DNA of 64,000 nt, taken from the NCBI RefSeq assembly GCF_028583425.1, contig NC_072807.1:30261001-30325000 (forward strand), given 5' to 3'. Shown here in pieces: positions 33,818-44,303 of this stretch. A program made the position numbers and the translations under genes. The notes under the pieces are model-generated. The model was not told where the DNA came from. It did no database searches and saw only the letters and a program-made list of their open reading frames with translations. Origin of the DNA: Eublepharis macularius (Eukaryota > Chordata > Lepidosauria > Squamata > Eublepharidae). How positions within the stretch are numbered: the stretch's first letter is position 1; every line of letters starts with the position of its first letter.

Positions 33818-34045
33818 GGAAAGTGCCATCAAGTCATAGATGACTTATAGCGACCCCTGCTGGAGTTTTCAAGGCAAGAGACTAACAAGATGTGGTATGC
33901 CATTGCCTGGTCTTCTTTGGAGGTCTCCTGGTCTTTGCCTGATCTTCTTTGGAGGTCTTCTATCCAATTACTAACCAAGTCTGACCTTGCTTAGCATCCG
34001 AGATTTGATGAGATCAGGCATGCCCTGACCATCTAGGTCAGGGAA
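33818..34045 (-). repeat. 5S rRNA-derived SINE
   Basis: In minus orientation: tail tgccatcaagtcatagatga, body gtatgccattgcctggtctt, and a 5S-like head at 33960-34030 (ccaattactaaccaagtctg, cttgcttagcatccgagatt). A partial internal duplication of 'gtcttctttggaggtct' is present. Confidence 0.88.
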
Positions 34046-35400
34046 GTAGTTCATAATAATTTGTTTCTGGATTTGCCACAGTATGACTATTTTCAGTACA
34101 AATGCTTTTGTTTCACTGGGTTGTTTTTCTTTTTAATCGGGATTTAAGTGGCTGATTTACAAGAACTCTGCAAACCAGATTTTCCACTGCCTTCCAACTA
34201 GGGAATCGTGACGTTGAAAGTAGTCCTTGTAAACACACACAACCTTTTTCTTCGATTTTTAACCTCTTATCCTGGGAGGGTTATACAGAAAGAAAAGGTG
34301 GTGTTCAATTACAGGCAGGAATGTTTTCTCTGGTTACATAACCAGCTCACTAGAGTTCCCAATTGAGTAAACAAGATAAGAAATCTGCTCAGAAACTGCA
34401 TTGGCTAAAAGCCTGCAGGGATAACGAAAAACCAGAATGTTCCATGACTCACACAACAGGGACTTGCTCATGCAAAACAAATCTCAACATATTGCCTACC
34501 TAAAAAACATTTTAAATAAAAGTTATAAGGAGGACCTATACGTGGCATTCAACACAAAGAGCTGCCAAAAATTATTTCTCTGCTGGTTCAGCTGTCTCCC
34601 ATAACATGTAGGGTTGGTTACCCCACTTGAGGATTCGATCACCTTTTGTGCATCGCTACTCTTATGCAATACCATTGGCTTTGAGTGGCAGTGGCAAGGA
34701 AATGCAAAAATGTGAGAACATCATAACACAGAATAAGAGGTCTTACGAGATACCTATTTATGGTGAACGATTTGTGCCTGTCTTTCCCCAAAGTTCAAAG
34801 CCTGTTAGGAATCAAATTAAAACCAAGCGTCATATAAGAAGACAAATAACTCAGTAAAATTAAGCAAGAGCAACATAACTAGAACTCGTAGCCCAAGAAT
34901 TCCAGAAATCATAATATAGCAGGGTCCTTAAAGGCCATCTCTTCTAATCCCTGTACACTGCTGGAAGTTTTCAACAGGAGAGAGCACCCGGACACGGGCC
35001 TCTTCAGGAGATCTTAATGGATGGGCAAGCTTAAATTTTCTGGCGAGGCTGTCCTTCATTGCAAGGAGGAAGGGAGAACACAACGTAAATATACCGTTTT
35101 CAACAGCAGCAGAGCACACTGAGCATGACGTGTAGTTCTGCCAAGAATCGTCATCATAGTTCCAAAATTCCAAAGGAAGAAACTTACAGTACCATCTGAA
35201 GGTATGATGTTAGTGGTGTGATAGCAGGCAAAAATGGCTGCCATAAGGGCGGGGCTCCACGCAACTGCATTGTGCTTGCAAACAGTGAAGCGTGTGTTTC
35301 AACACGATAGCGTGGAACACCCCCACACCAGAGCTAGGCAAACATATGTTGAGCATATGCCGAAATCAAAAGCATTTAAGATGCGCCGTATCATTGTGTT
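34046..35400. other. No recognised gene
   Basis: Mostly unique-looking. The frame at 34627-34857 (76 codons) has no recognisable domain. 34925-34975 resembles a decayed CR1-type tail. Confidence 0.4.
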
Positions 35401-35407
35401 TGCATCG

Positions 35408-35505
35408 GATTGGGGCACCTCAGGGGAGTGGCTCAGGGGAGTGGATTGGGGCACCTCAGGGGAGTGGCTCAGGGGAGTGGATTGAGGCACCTCAGGGGAG
35501 TGGCT
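35408..35505 (+). repeat. 36-bp tandem repeat, about 2.7 copies
   Basis: The unit is gattggggcacctcagggga followed by gtggctcaggggagtg, at 35408-35443, 35444-35479 and 35480-35505 (partial). The first two units are identical. Confidence 0.95.
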
Positions 35506-35700
35506 GCAGTTCAGTGGCTGGGCATCTGCTTTGGCCCTAGGTTCAATCACCAGCATCACCAGTTAAAGCAATTCGGCAGTAAGTGATATGAAAGACTTCT
35601 GGCTGAGATCTTGACAAGCCACTGCCAGTCAGAGTAAACAACAGTAATCTTGACGGACCAATGGTTTGACTCAAAATGGCAGCTTCGTGCAGTTCAACGT
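35496..35700 (+). repeat. tRNA-derived SINE, family F
   Basis: tgcagttcagtggctgggca (head), aggttcaatcaccagcatca (B box), gtgatatgaaagacttctgg, ttgacggaccaatggtttga, and tail aaaatggcagcttcgtgc. Its head overlaps the end of the 36-bp tandem repeat. Confidence 0.85.
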
Positions 35701-36159
35701 CCAGCATTAGTGGCAGATGAACTCCTGGAAATGGGAGATGAACAAGCCAGGTGAAGAGTAAGGGGGTCAGACAAGTCAAAGCTGTCCTCCCATTCCAGTC
35801 CTTCTTACACCCCAAGAGACCCTGGTTGTTATGCCAACGTAACTATTTAGTATCACAAAACCCTCCAGCTGCCCCAACCACCACAATCCTCTTGGAGGAA
35901 AGAACAGATACAGCTGTGAAATAAACAAACCAAATAAAAATGTTCCTGTACTTGTGCTTGCTGGGAGGTGAATGTCTACCAAGAAACGTCAGCATCAAAA
36001 GTGTCCTTCGGTCCAATAGACAACTCAAAAGAAGCGTGAGGAAAACTGTCCTCCAAGTCATACTTTAGAAATTTAGGTGGCAGGGTGTTTCCATTTAAGA
36101 GGCAGGAAACAGGAAGTGAGGTTCAAAAGCACTACAAGACATACCATCCCTAATGACTT

Positions 36160-36335
36160 TCCTCCAAGGAGCTTAGAGTGGCATTTTAAGTTCAGTCACA
36201 ACAACCAAGAGGTAGTCAGGGAGATTGAGGGTGAAGATAGAGGGATGCCTAAGGCCACCCACAGAGCTTCACAGGCGACAGGGTTTTGATCCTGGCTCTC
36301 CCGCATTCAGATCTAGTAACTAAATCACTGCGGGC
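36160..36335 (-). repeat. tRNA-derived SINE, family E-like, degraded
   Basis: ccaaggagcttagagtggca, cacaacaaccaagaggtagt, gacagggttttgatcctggc and tagtaactaaatcactgcgg are in SINE order on the minus strand. Confidence 0.65.
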
Positions 36336-36393
36336 TCAGACTAGAAAGGACATCGGATAAAGAGAAAGCTGCTGAGGTTTATGAATGTCAAAG

Positions 36394-36833
36394 CTGGGCT
36401 TTTTTTCAGCCAAATGTGGTGGAACGGTGTTCCGGCCCCTCTTGAAGTTAATTGTGTGTCCGGTCGCCCCACCCACCAATCTCCAGACAGAGATCAATTC
36501 CCCTGGAGGACTAATTGCTTATTAACCCCCTTCAGTGTGCTCCGTAAAGATTCGGAGCACACTGACAAACTTCCTGCCCTGCTAATAGTCCCTGTTTTGG
36601 GCCAAATTGGGCCCGCAGGGGGCGCAATTCAGCCCTTTGGCGAGTGTGGGAGTGCTCCCGGGCTGCTCTTTGACCCGCATGATGATGTCACTTCCCAGAA
36701 GTGCTGTCATCATGCACACTGGTAGTGAGCGCATGGGTGCTGTGTGCGCGTGCAAGGGAACACACCAAAGCCTCTGCAGGGTAAGTGCCAGGCTCCTAGT
36801 CTCCCATGGGGGGACTCAAGGGACCTGCCAACC
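36394..36833 (+). repeat. Composite: family C 5' part joined to a GC-rich repeat
   Basis: 36394-36480 matches the left part of family C (gctttttttcagccaaatgt, ggtgttccggcccctcttga). The rest is different: an inverted pair (cagtgtgctccgtaaagatt / cggagcacactg, 36533-36563), gatgatgtcacttcccagaa, and an end gggacctgccaaccctat that also closes the repeat at 41255-41512. No TSD was found. Confidence 0.5.
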
Positions 36834-37271
36834 CTATCTATTGCAGGAGGATAGGAAGGTTTGGAAAGACAGCTACAGAGGGAAATTCTGAGCAGCTACA
36901 GAGTGAAATTCCGAATTTTTGCTGAACCTCCCTTCTTGCTTCTCTGTGCTTTAACTTATTCTTTCATTGAAACAGAATTGATTACAATTTCCTAAAAAGA
37001 GAAAGCAAACTGATTGTTGGATTTAAGGGAGAAATTGGGTAAAGTAGACTGAAGAGAATTCTTTTAACAATGCTGCAGTCATAATAACGTTATACAGATG
37101 TCCTCCTAAGCCAGCAAGACCTGCCATTGCTCTCACTGCATTTGATTTCAATATCATAGTCAAGATTTCAGGATCTTGAATTCAGAGTTCGTGCCTCCAT
37201 ACTGAGATAGAAGATGTACGGCCACTCTATAAAGTCATGAAACCCAAGCACATAATTTTCCCTAGGATACA

Positions 37272-37682
37272 CAGGGCCGGCGCCACCATTGAGGTGGTGA
37301 GGTGGGTGCCGCGGGTGCCACGGGGCCGGAGGGGGTGCCGGAGGGGGTGGTGCACACCACAGAGCTGTTGTGCCTGGCCTGCAGCTACTGCAGCAGGCCA
37401 GCCCTGCACCGCCACTGCCGCCGCCGCTGCCACCCCCACTACACGCCCCCAGCTGGGCACAGCAGCGCGGGCCAGGCACAGCAGGCGGCCGGGCTGGCAT
37501 GCGGAGCGCAGGCAGCCTCCTCACGCTGCCCCAGCCACCCACTGGCCAATGGGCCCGGTTTTGCTGCATGATGACATCATCACGTGATTACATCATCACG
37601 CAGTCCGGGGGCGCGCGCACACACTGCTCATGCACGCACGGGAGGGTAGCCGCAGGCGCCAGAAATCCTGGCGCCGGCGGTG
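37272..37682. mobile_element. GC-rich hAT-like element, family L, second copy
   Basis: The ends cagggccggcgccacc and cctggcgccggcggtg are near-inverted. The flanks aggataca (37264-37271) and agggtaca (37683-37690) agree at 7 of 8. It shares with the 22441 copy the middle words gggcacagcagc, ccccagccaccc and the hairpin catgatgacatcatcacgtg. It is very CpG-rich and its long frames carry no domain. Confidence 0.92.
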
Positions 37683-37704
37683 AGGGTACATCAGATATGC
37701 TTAC

Positions 37705-38342
37705 TGTAATGATTTTAAGTGTGTGTGTCTTTAAATGCTTGGTGTGGTACAGATGAAGAGAGGGGGCGAAAGAGAGGGATGACTGAGTGAGGTGACTGGT
37801 TGATGACTGAGAGTGTGGGTGGAGTGAACTGCTGTTTTTAGTTACTGAGCAGAGAGAGAATATTGAGTCAGGGCAAAGCTGGCAACCTCTGCGGAAGCCT
37901 GAAAGGATTCTCATTGTAGTTCCATTAGGCAACCTGTGTGGAAGCCAACTGTGTGTTTCTGAGAGAACTATTGAGTCTGGTTTTGACAAGCAAGCTGTGT
38001 GCAGCCTGAGAGTGTCCATGTGTTTCTGAGAGAAAGGCAACCTATGTGGAAGCCTGAATTCTGAGTGTCTGTGAGAGAACTTTCATTCTGTCTGAAGCAG
38101 GCAAACTGTGTGTGCACCTGAGAGAGAAAGTTTATGTATACCTGTGTGACTAAGCCTATGGGAGTAAACTTTAAGAACTGAGAACTAACTTTGAAACCAC
38201 CAAGATTAAGAAATAATATGAAACTGATATGCTTCTTGTAAAAATAAAAGTTTATTATTATTTTTTATCCCAGAGTATCTGTTATTCCTATATATCCCAT
38301 TCCTATCCTAAGGGCCACATAGTCCCATGAAGAAGCCTGACA
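37705..38342 (+). repeat. LTR-like repeat with polyadenylation signal
   Basis: It starts tgtaatgattttaagtgtgtg, has an internally repetitive middle (gcaacctgtgtggaagcc twice, tctgagagaac several times), AATAAA at 38243-38248 and a possible end cctgaca. The TG...CA ends and lone polyA signal suit a solo LTR of a Gypsy-type retrotransposon. No 5-bp target duplication, primer site or coding region was confirmed, so the class is uncertain. Confidence 0.4.
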
Positions 38343-38529
38343 ATTTATTAATTGAAGAAAATTAAAGGGAAAATTTAAATTATTTTGGAATGTAATTCCT
38401 GGTGGCATCAATCTACCCAGAGGGGGCAAGAAAAAAAGGGTTAAAGGCAAAATCTAACTAAAAAAAAGAAAGGAGCTCATAACAGGTGGTGGTAGTAGTG
38501 GGATTCAAACCCACGCCCCCCCCCCAAGA

Positions 38530-38735
38530 GACATTGCACTTAGCATTTACCCAGCACCTAGCTAGGTTCAAAACATACTCTGCTTTTCTTGCAATCCTTG
38601 CAACAGCCCTGTAAAGTAGGTCACTATTTTCATCTCCATGTTGCAAGCAGAGGGTTGAGAGATACTGTCTTGCCTTAGGCCACCCATTGAGCCATGGCAG
38701 AGAGATAAGATTCAAACCAGATTCCAGTCCCATCC
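38530..38735 (-). repeat. MIR/CORE-like SINE
   Basis: On + it reads cacttagcatttacccagca, cttgcaacagccctgtaaag, tcactattttcatctccatg, ttgccttaggccacccattg and agattcaaaccagattccag. This is the order of a minus-strand MIR-type tRNA SINE. Confidence 0.75.
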
Positions 38736-38783
38736 TAAACAAAGTTATACCCTTCCAATCCCATGGATTTATAGTGGTATAAG

Positions 38784-39175
38784 GAAAGCCATGCTGGATC
38801 AGACCTTTTGTCCACCTAGCCTGGCATCTTCTTTAGCACAGTGGTTAACCAGATGCCCCCAGAAGGCCTAAGTGAACGGCACGGTGGCCAAAGCCTCCCC
38901 CCACCCCCACATGGGTAATCAGAGGGTTTCTGCCTCAGAACATGCAGATGGCACTTTGGTATCCTGGCTAATAGCCACTGGTGGACCTCTCCATGAATGG
39001 GTTTAATCCTCTTCTGGAGCCAATTAAACCAGCAGCCACGGCTACATCCCTTGATAGAGAATTCCATCCATTACTCAAAGAGTAAAGGAATAATCCTTTT
39101 TATCTCTGTTCAACCTACTGCCCATCAGCTTGTGCCCCCAAGTTCTAGTAAAGAGAGGAGGAAAACGTCAGGTTC
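38784..39175 (-). repeat. CR1 LINE 3' fragment
   Basis: gccatgctggatcagacctt, actggtggacctctccatga and gagaattccatccattactc are the reverse complement of CR1 3' sequence. A poly-C patch (38893-38909) interrupts. Confidence 0.75.
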
Positions 39176-39990
39176 TAACAGTCAGATCCCCACGGCACTC
39201 CACTGCACACACTCCGGTGTGCGAGTTAAAGTTACTTTATTAGAGATCCATCAGTATCAGCATACACAGACAAGGGTATTGGCAGAAGTGACGTGTAAAG
39301 GTTTGGAGGGGTTAGTTACAGGGCAAGTTCCCACCTGTAGGATATGGATGGTTAGGATTCTGGCGCAAAAGAGCCAGAAAAAAGGGGGGGGGGTTGAGAT
39401 AGGAGCAAAGGAGAACTGGAAGAGAAAAGCAGAAATGAAGTCATTTCAGTTCCCAGGCACAAGCCGGCTCTCAAGGACGCATTCTCAAGTGGCTGCGAAA
39501 AGGAAAGTAGTCACCACAGCAGGCACCTGTAAGATAAACAATTCCCAGCCAAACAGGCCACTGATATGCAACTTTGGTACTCTCAGAGGATCAGTACAGA
39601 GCACAGGATACAGAAAAATACTCACGGCAGATATGTAGATGGGCATATATGACAGAAAGTTCCGTCCGCTTTCTCTGCTTCATGAAAATGTTATGAACCT
39701 CTATCACGTTGTCTTTCCTCTGAATTAAAAAGCCCCCAACAGCTTGACTATTCCTCACAGAGAAGACATTTCAGTCCCCTCAATCTATTTGGTTGTCCTT
39801 TCCTGCCCCTCATTATCGCCACATAGCAAGTTGACCCCACTAGACTGTAAGTTCCTCAGGGCAGAGATCCAGTTTTAGTTTATGCTCCTTGGAAAGTGCC
39901 ACGTGAATGGACATTGGCGCTATTGTGTGCTGTAGCAGTAATAGTCATAATATAATGAACTACAGCCCTTTCATTTTCAAAGCTCCTTAC
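39176..39990. other. No recognised gene; possible LTR debris
   Basis: A 213-codon frame (38997-39638) runs out of the CR1 fragment into this stretch and shows no protein family features. agttaaagttactttattag near 39225 could be a reversed polyadenylation region. Unresolved. Confidence 0.35.
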
Positions 39991-40075
39991 CAGTGCCATC
40001 CTAAGCAGTTACACCCTTCTAAGCCCATTGACTTCGGTAAACTGGGAAGGGTGTAACTTTGCTTAGGTTGGCACC
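39991..40075. repeat. Small palindromic element, family W
   Basis: cagtgccatcctaagcagtt ... gggtgtaactttgcttaggt, with cagtgccatcc / ggttggcaccg at the ends. Confidence 0.75.
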
Positions 40076-40858
40076 GTAAATCTCAAATAACTAGACAGAG
40101 ACCAAGAGGCAAACAAATTAAACTGAAGTACTTATTTCATCTAAATCTGACCACCTCAGTCTTAGATGTGTTTATTTGCAAAATGTCCTGTGATGTCAGT
40201 GAGGCTTTTGTTCCTTTCAAGTAAATGTGATTAAGGGCGACACCCTTCATAATTTCCATGCGTGTCGTTTCATCCTTGCCCATCTTCCAAAGGAAAACTC
40301 GACCTAATAATAGCGTGTTGATTTCGTCATAAAATGCGTTTGGTCTGCCCTCTGCTGGCAACTCTACAAGTTGCACAAGATGTCTCGCCTGGCATCACTC
40401 ATCTGTTTCTAAAGACTTTCCGCTTTCACAAACAGGAAGCCTTCATTATTTTCCTGTGGGACTCACATCAGTCGGGGCTGTTGTTATTAACTTTTCATTA
40501 GTATGTCAGAAAAAAAAAACTCTGCTCTCTGTTCTGTGAGAATGGATTATATGTGTTTTGTAGAAACTGACCTAAATGTGGGCAATGGTCTACGGATATG
40601 AATTCCATCAAAAAGCTAAAAACCTCCCAGCCATTGGTCCAGACAGAAGGGTCTCTCTTCCCTCTTCCAGACCCTTGTCCTCATCTTTCTGCTTAACTAC
40701 TGCAGCCCTTTCTGCTACTTTTCCTTTCTTCTTTTAGGCTAAATGTGCACCTTAAAGACATCTTGGCCTGGATCCAACCAACTCATAACTAATTCCACAT
40801 GCCCAAGATATAATAGGGGTTCCTGTTCCTCATAAAGCAACCCTTCCCCTCCAACGTG
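40076..40858. other. No recognised gene
   Basis: Unique-looking sequence. A 79-codon minus frame has no recognisable domain. Confidence 0.4.
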
Positions 40859-41254
40859 ACAAACTTTCTTCTGAAACCTGGAACAGCACTGGGGCCAGTG
40901 CTACTTAATTTGTTCATAAATGATCTGGAACCGGGGCGGGGGCGGGGGGGGCGGGTGAGCAATGCGGTGGCCAAGTTTGCAGATGAAACAAAATTCTTCA
41001 GGACGGTGGAAACCAAGAGCTCCAGGAGGATCTTCACGAACTGAGTGAGTGGGGGACAATGTGACAAATGAAGTTCAGTGAAGGTAAATGAAAGGTGATG
41101 CGTACCAGAACAACCCCCCCCCCCACACCCCAACTTTAAGTAAAGCTAATGGAGGTCTGAACTTGCTGAGTCAAAGGGAAAGAGACCTTCAAGTCTTTAA
41201 GGACAGCTTAATGAAAATGTCAATGCAGTGTGCCACAGCAGTGAAAAAGCCTCT

Positions 41255-41512
41255 CCCCTCTGCCGCCGCTCACCTGGCTGGTGGAGGGGGGGGAAAGGCC
41301 CTGGGGAATGGGCCCAGGAGGCAAAAACCCTCCCAGGCCAGTGTGCAATGGGTGTGCTTCCCACAGATGTGATGATTTCACATCCAAGAGTAACATCATC
41401 GTGCCCAGAGGCAGGCATGCTCCTGCATGTGTGCAGGAGGAGCCTCGAAAAGTACATGCCAGGTCCCTCTCCTCCTGCTGGGAGTGTAAGGGGACCTGTC
41501 AACCCTATGGAG
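41255..41512 (+). repeat. GC-rich interspersed repeat inside CR1
   Basis: tctgccgccgctcacctggc, agatgtgatgatttcacatc, gtaacatcatcgtgcccaga, catgctcctgcatgtgtgca, and the right end aaggggacctgtcaaccct. The right end is shared with 36394-36833. Its class is unknown. Confidence 0.5.
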
Positions 41513-41712
41513 GGGGGACATAAAAGAGGTTAATAAAATTATGCATGGGGTAAAGAGAGCCTTTCCCAAAATATTAGAACTTGGGGGCAGTCGATTCAGG
41601 GCAGACAAAGGGAAATATTTCCTGACTCGACATAGTGATGGCCACAGCATAGATGGCTTTAAAAAAGAGTTTAGACAGTTTCATGGAGGACAGGTCTATC
41701 AACGGTAGCATT

Positions 41713-41790
41713 GTTAACCTTCGGGTGGGGCCTAGAGATCTCTTAGAATTACAATCTCCAGGAATTTCCCAACTCAGAGTTGGCAACCCT
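41713..41790 (-). repeat. Family A fragment
   Basis: cttcgggtggggcctagaga, then a jump to ctccaggaatttcccaactc and agagttggcaaccct, so the middle is deleted. Confidence 0.8.
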
Positions 41791-41937
41791 AATTCAGGGC
41801 TACTAGCCATGGTGTCTAAAGATGGCAGTACATCTCTGAATACCAGCACCAGGAGACAACATCAGGGGAAGGCCTTAGACTCTATGCCCTGTTGTTGGCC
41901 CTCCAGAGTAACTGGTTGGCCACCATATGAGAAAGGT

Positions 41938-42110
41938 AGGGTTGCCCACTCCAGATTCGGGTTTGGGGAAAGCAGAGCCCTCAACAGAGTATAATGCTAT
42001 TGTGTTTACCCTCCAAAGCAGCCATTTTCTCCAAGTGAACTGATCTATGGCTTGGAGATCAGTTGTAATTCTGAGAGATCTCCATCCACCACCTGGAAGC
42101 TGGCAACCCT
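41938..42110 (+). repeat. Family A element, partly deleted
   Basis: It starts agggttgcccactccagatt and ends cacctggaagctggcaaccct. It lacks the ttcctggagat segment. Confidence 0.88.
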
Positions 42111-42121
42111 ACCTCTGGGGT

Positions 42122-42349
42122 AGGGTTGCCAGCCTTCAGGTAGTGGATGGAGATCTCCTGGAATTACAACTGATCTCCAGGCCACAGGTATCAGTTCACC
42201 TGGAGAAAATGGCTGCTTTGGAGGGTGGACTCTATGGAATTATGTCATGCCAAGATCCTTTCTCTCCCCAAACCCCACTTTCTCCAAGTTTCTCCAGGTT
42301 TCACCCCGCAGATCTCCAGGAATTTCCCAACTTGGAGCTGGCAACGCAA
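42122..42349 (-). mobile_element. Family A element, full length, perfect 9-bp TSD
   Basis: It starts agggttgccagccttcaggt and ends ttggagctggcaacgcaa. The flank ctctggggt occurs at 42113-42121 and 42350-42358, perfect over 9 bp (9 of 10 if extended). It lies 11 bp from another A copy in the opposite orientation. Confidence 0.93.
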
Positions 42350-42359
42350 CTCTGGGGTC

Positions 42360-43289
42360 AGCTGCTATACCCCTCAGCCACGCAGGAAGCAACCCCTCCT
42401 GGGAAACTGCAACCAAACAGCCCCTCTTCCCCTAAAGCAAAGTGCCAGTTTCCCATGGCAACCATTTTGTGGAAGAAAAGGCCTCCCCCATGGCAGCCAT
42501 GTTGTGGCAATGCCCAGTTCCTTTTCTCAGGATTCCAAAAGTGACCACTGGCTCCACAAGAAGAAGGACCTCTGTCCTTGAAGATGATACCAGGCAAAAG
42601 TCTGGCATCATCTTGATACCTTCCCAATGAATTTCTTTATACAAGCACTGGGAGGACCATGAAGGAACTTGAAGATCTTAAACTGGAGTGGTTTCGTGGC
42701 TGAACGATGAGTCAAGAAGCCCATGGTTCTGCCTTCCCTCCACCATTGAAGCCCTAGGTGCCTCTCAACATGCCTGAGTTCCCCACCTACCAGGTTTGCC
42801 TCAGGTGGAGGTAATAAACCATGGCACTTACCAATGTTATGCAGATATGAGACTGCCTGATTACTAATGCAACAGAGTTTATCACTTGGGACAGTACTTG
42901 ATCAGGTTCCGGGATTTGACAAAAGAAGTGGGTGTTTCTTAATAGCTGTGGATGTTTCTTGAATGGCTAATTCAATTGCAGAGAGGAGAGGCCCCATGCT
43001 GTGTGAGAAATGGCAATTTGGATACATCTCAAGGTAGTAGCTAGTTTTCCTCGCTAGATGGAGCTGCCAATATTTCCAGGTGTGTTTTTAAAAGAAAGAG
43101 ACAGAAAAATCAGTTCCTTCCTCCAGAACGTTCTCTTTCAGCCCAGATTGGAGGGCATACAATGCCTCAACAACCTTTACCAAAGCTAAGTATCTAAAGC
43201 TCTGGTCAGGCCTTGGGCAGGAGACCTCCAAGGTATCTTACGTAAGCTGCCGTGCAAGATCAAAAGCGAGAATAGACACATATTGGTGC
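42360..43289. other. No recognised gene
   Basis: Overlapping chance frames on both strands at 42358-42644. The rest is unique-looking. Confidence 0.4.
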
Positions 43290-43769
43290 TTCTGAATTAT
43301 TGCAGAGGATGGTTGTTGTGGGTTTTCCGGGCTGTATTGCCATGGTCTTGGCATTGTAGTTCCTGACGTTTCGCCAGCAGCTGTGGCTGGCATCTTCAGA
43401 GGTGTAGCACCAAAAGACAGAGATCTCTCAGTGTCTTTTGGTGCTACACCTCTGAAGATGCCAGCCACAGCTGCTGGCGAAACGTCAGGAACTACAATGC
43501 CAAGACCACGGCAATACAGCCCGGAAAACCCACAACAACCATCGTTCTCCGGCCGTGAAAGCCTTTGACAATATTGCAGAGGAGTTGGCCGTGTTAGTCT
43601 GTAGTAGCAAAATCAAGAAGAGTCCAGTAGCACCTTTAAGACTAACCAACTTTATTGTTGTTGTTGGTTTATCATCGGACGAAGAGAGCTGTGATTCTCG
43701 AAAGCTTACGCTACAATAAAGTTGGTTAGTCTTAAAGGTGCTACTGGACTCTTAGATTCTGAATTATTG
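43290..43769. repeat. Family G fold-back retroposon carrying a family H palindrome
   Basis: The G sequence is present in inverted orientation (about 43572-43650: gaggagttggccgtgttagt, agtccagtagcacctttaag) and in direct orientation (about 43675-43755: gctgtgattctcgaaagctt, ggttagtcttaaaggtgcta). The whole is flanked by ttctgaattattg at 43290-43302 and 43757-43769, a 13-bp duplication of the length left by LINE-type insertion. The H element sits just inside the left flank. Confidence 0.8.
43308..43571. mobile_element. Family H palindromic element, 264 bp, perfect 10-bp TSD
   Basis: Nearly the whole element is one inverted repeat. Left arm ggttgttgtgggttttccgg, gacgtttcgccagcagctgt, ggctggcatcttcagaggtg; the right arm is its complement, with a short loop at agacagagatctctcagtgtct. 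The right end carries 29 bp (ttctccggccgtgaaagcct onward) not paired on the left, and the same tail opens the copy at 17314. The flank tattgcagag is at 43298-43307 and 43572-43581. Confidence 0.92.
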
Positions 43770-44039
43770 GCATCAAAAACACTTGAATAAACTATTTTGT
43801 TTATAAAATTATAAACAATTTTGTTCATAAATTTGTTAACTAATGTCAATAGCACTTGTTAACCTTTAAGAATTTGTGTCCTGATTCTTTTGGACCTTGA
43901 TTTTCTTTCACTTTCTGCAGACGATTATGCAGTTTGTTCTAATTGTCCCCCTTTTCAGCCTATTTTCATGTAACAAATATTATAATATAAATTAAATACC
44001 CCATGATTTTTAACGGCATTGTTGAATGGAGGGGCACGT

Positions 44040-44262
44040 TGCCCGTTTTCACAGCCAAAGCCTCCGGAAGATCACGCAAAACTCATGGCACAAAGCATCT
44101 TCCTAGCGCGATTTCCTGGCACGATCCCGTTTAATGGCACAATTTCTGATATCATCGCACCATTAAAGGGGATCGTGCTGGGAAATCGCGCTAGGAAGAT
44201 GCTTCGTGCCATGAGTTTCACGTGATCTTCCGGAGGCTTACGGGTGCCTGTGAAAATGGCCA
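44040..44262. repeat. Palindromic fold-back element, family J
   Basis: The arms are about 100 bp: cctccggaagatcacgcaaa, actcatggcacaaagcatct and tcctagcgcgatttcctggc pair with ccaggaaatc-type complements on the right (gggaaatcgcgctaggaaga, cgtgccatgagtttcacgtg, atcttccggaggcttacggg). The loop lies near tctgatatcatcgcacc. Mirror-image chance frames result. Confidence 0.88.
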
Positions 44263-44303
44263 TTGTCTCCAAGTGGGACTTCATTCATTGATCTATAGTG
44301 TAC

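Larger units (their letters stand above)
40862..41938 (+). repeat. CR1 LINE 3' region, interrupted
   Basis: ctggggccagtgctacttaa, tttgttcataaatgatctgg, gccaagtttgcagatgaaac, ttaataaaattatgcatggg, gatggctttaaaaaagagtt, gacagtttcatggaggacag and actagccatggtgtctaaag follow CR1 order. The insert at about 41255-41512 (a GC-rich repeat ending gggacctgtcaaccct) and a family A fragment (41713-41790) interrupt it. The frame is broken. Confidence 0.85.

Noticed and set aside
35408..35505. CRISPR-like or direct-repeat array
   Set aside because: The units are contiguous with no spacers, in a vertebrate genome. It is a simple tandem repeat.
38482..38515. Retroviral-type primer-binding site (ggtggtagtagtgggattc)
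   Set aside because: It resembles the tRNA 3' end complement, but it lies about 140 bp past the probable LTR end and next to a tRNA-type SINE, which explains the match equally well.
38997..39638. 213-codon frame on +
   Set aside because: It begins inside an antisense CR1 fragment and runs into unrelated sequence. No protein features or splice context support a gene.
43238..43568. Two near-identical frames on opposite strands (76 and 61 codons)
   Set aside because: They are produced by the perfect palindrome of family H, so both strands read the same sequence.
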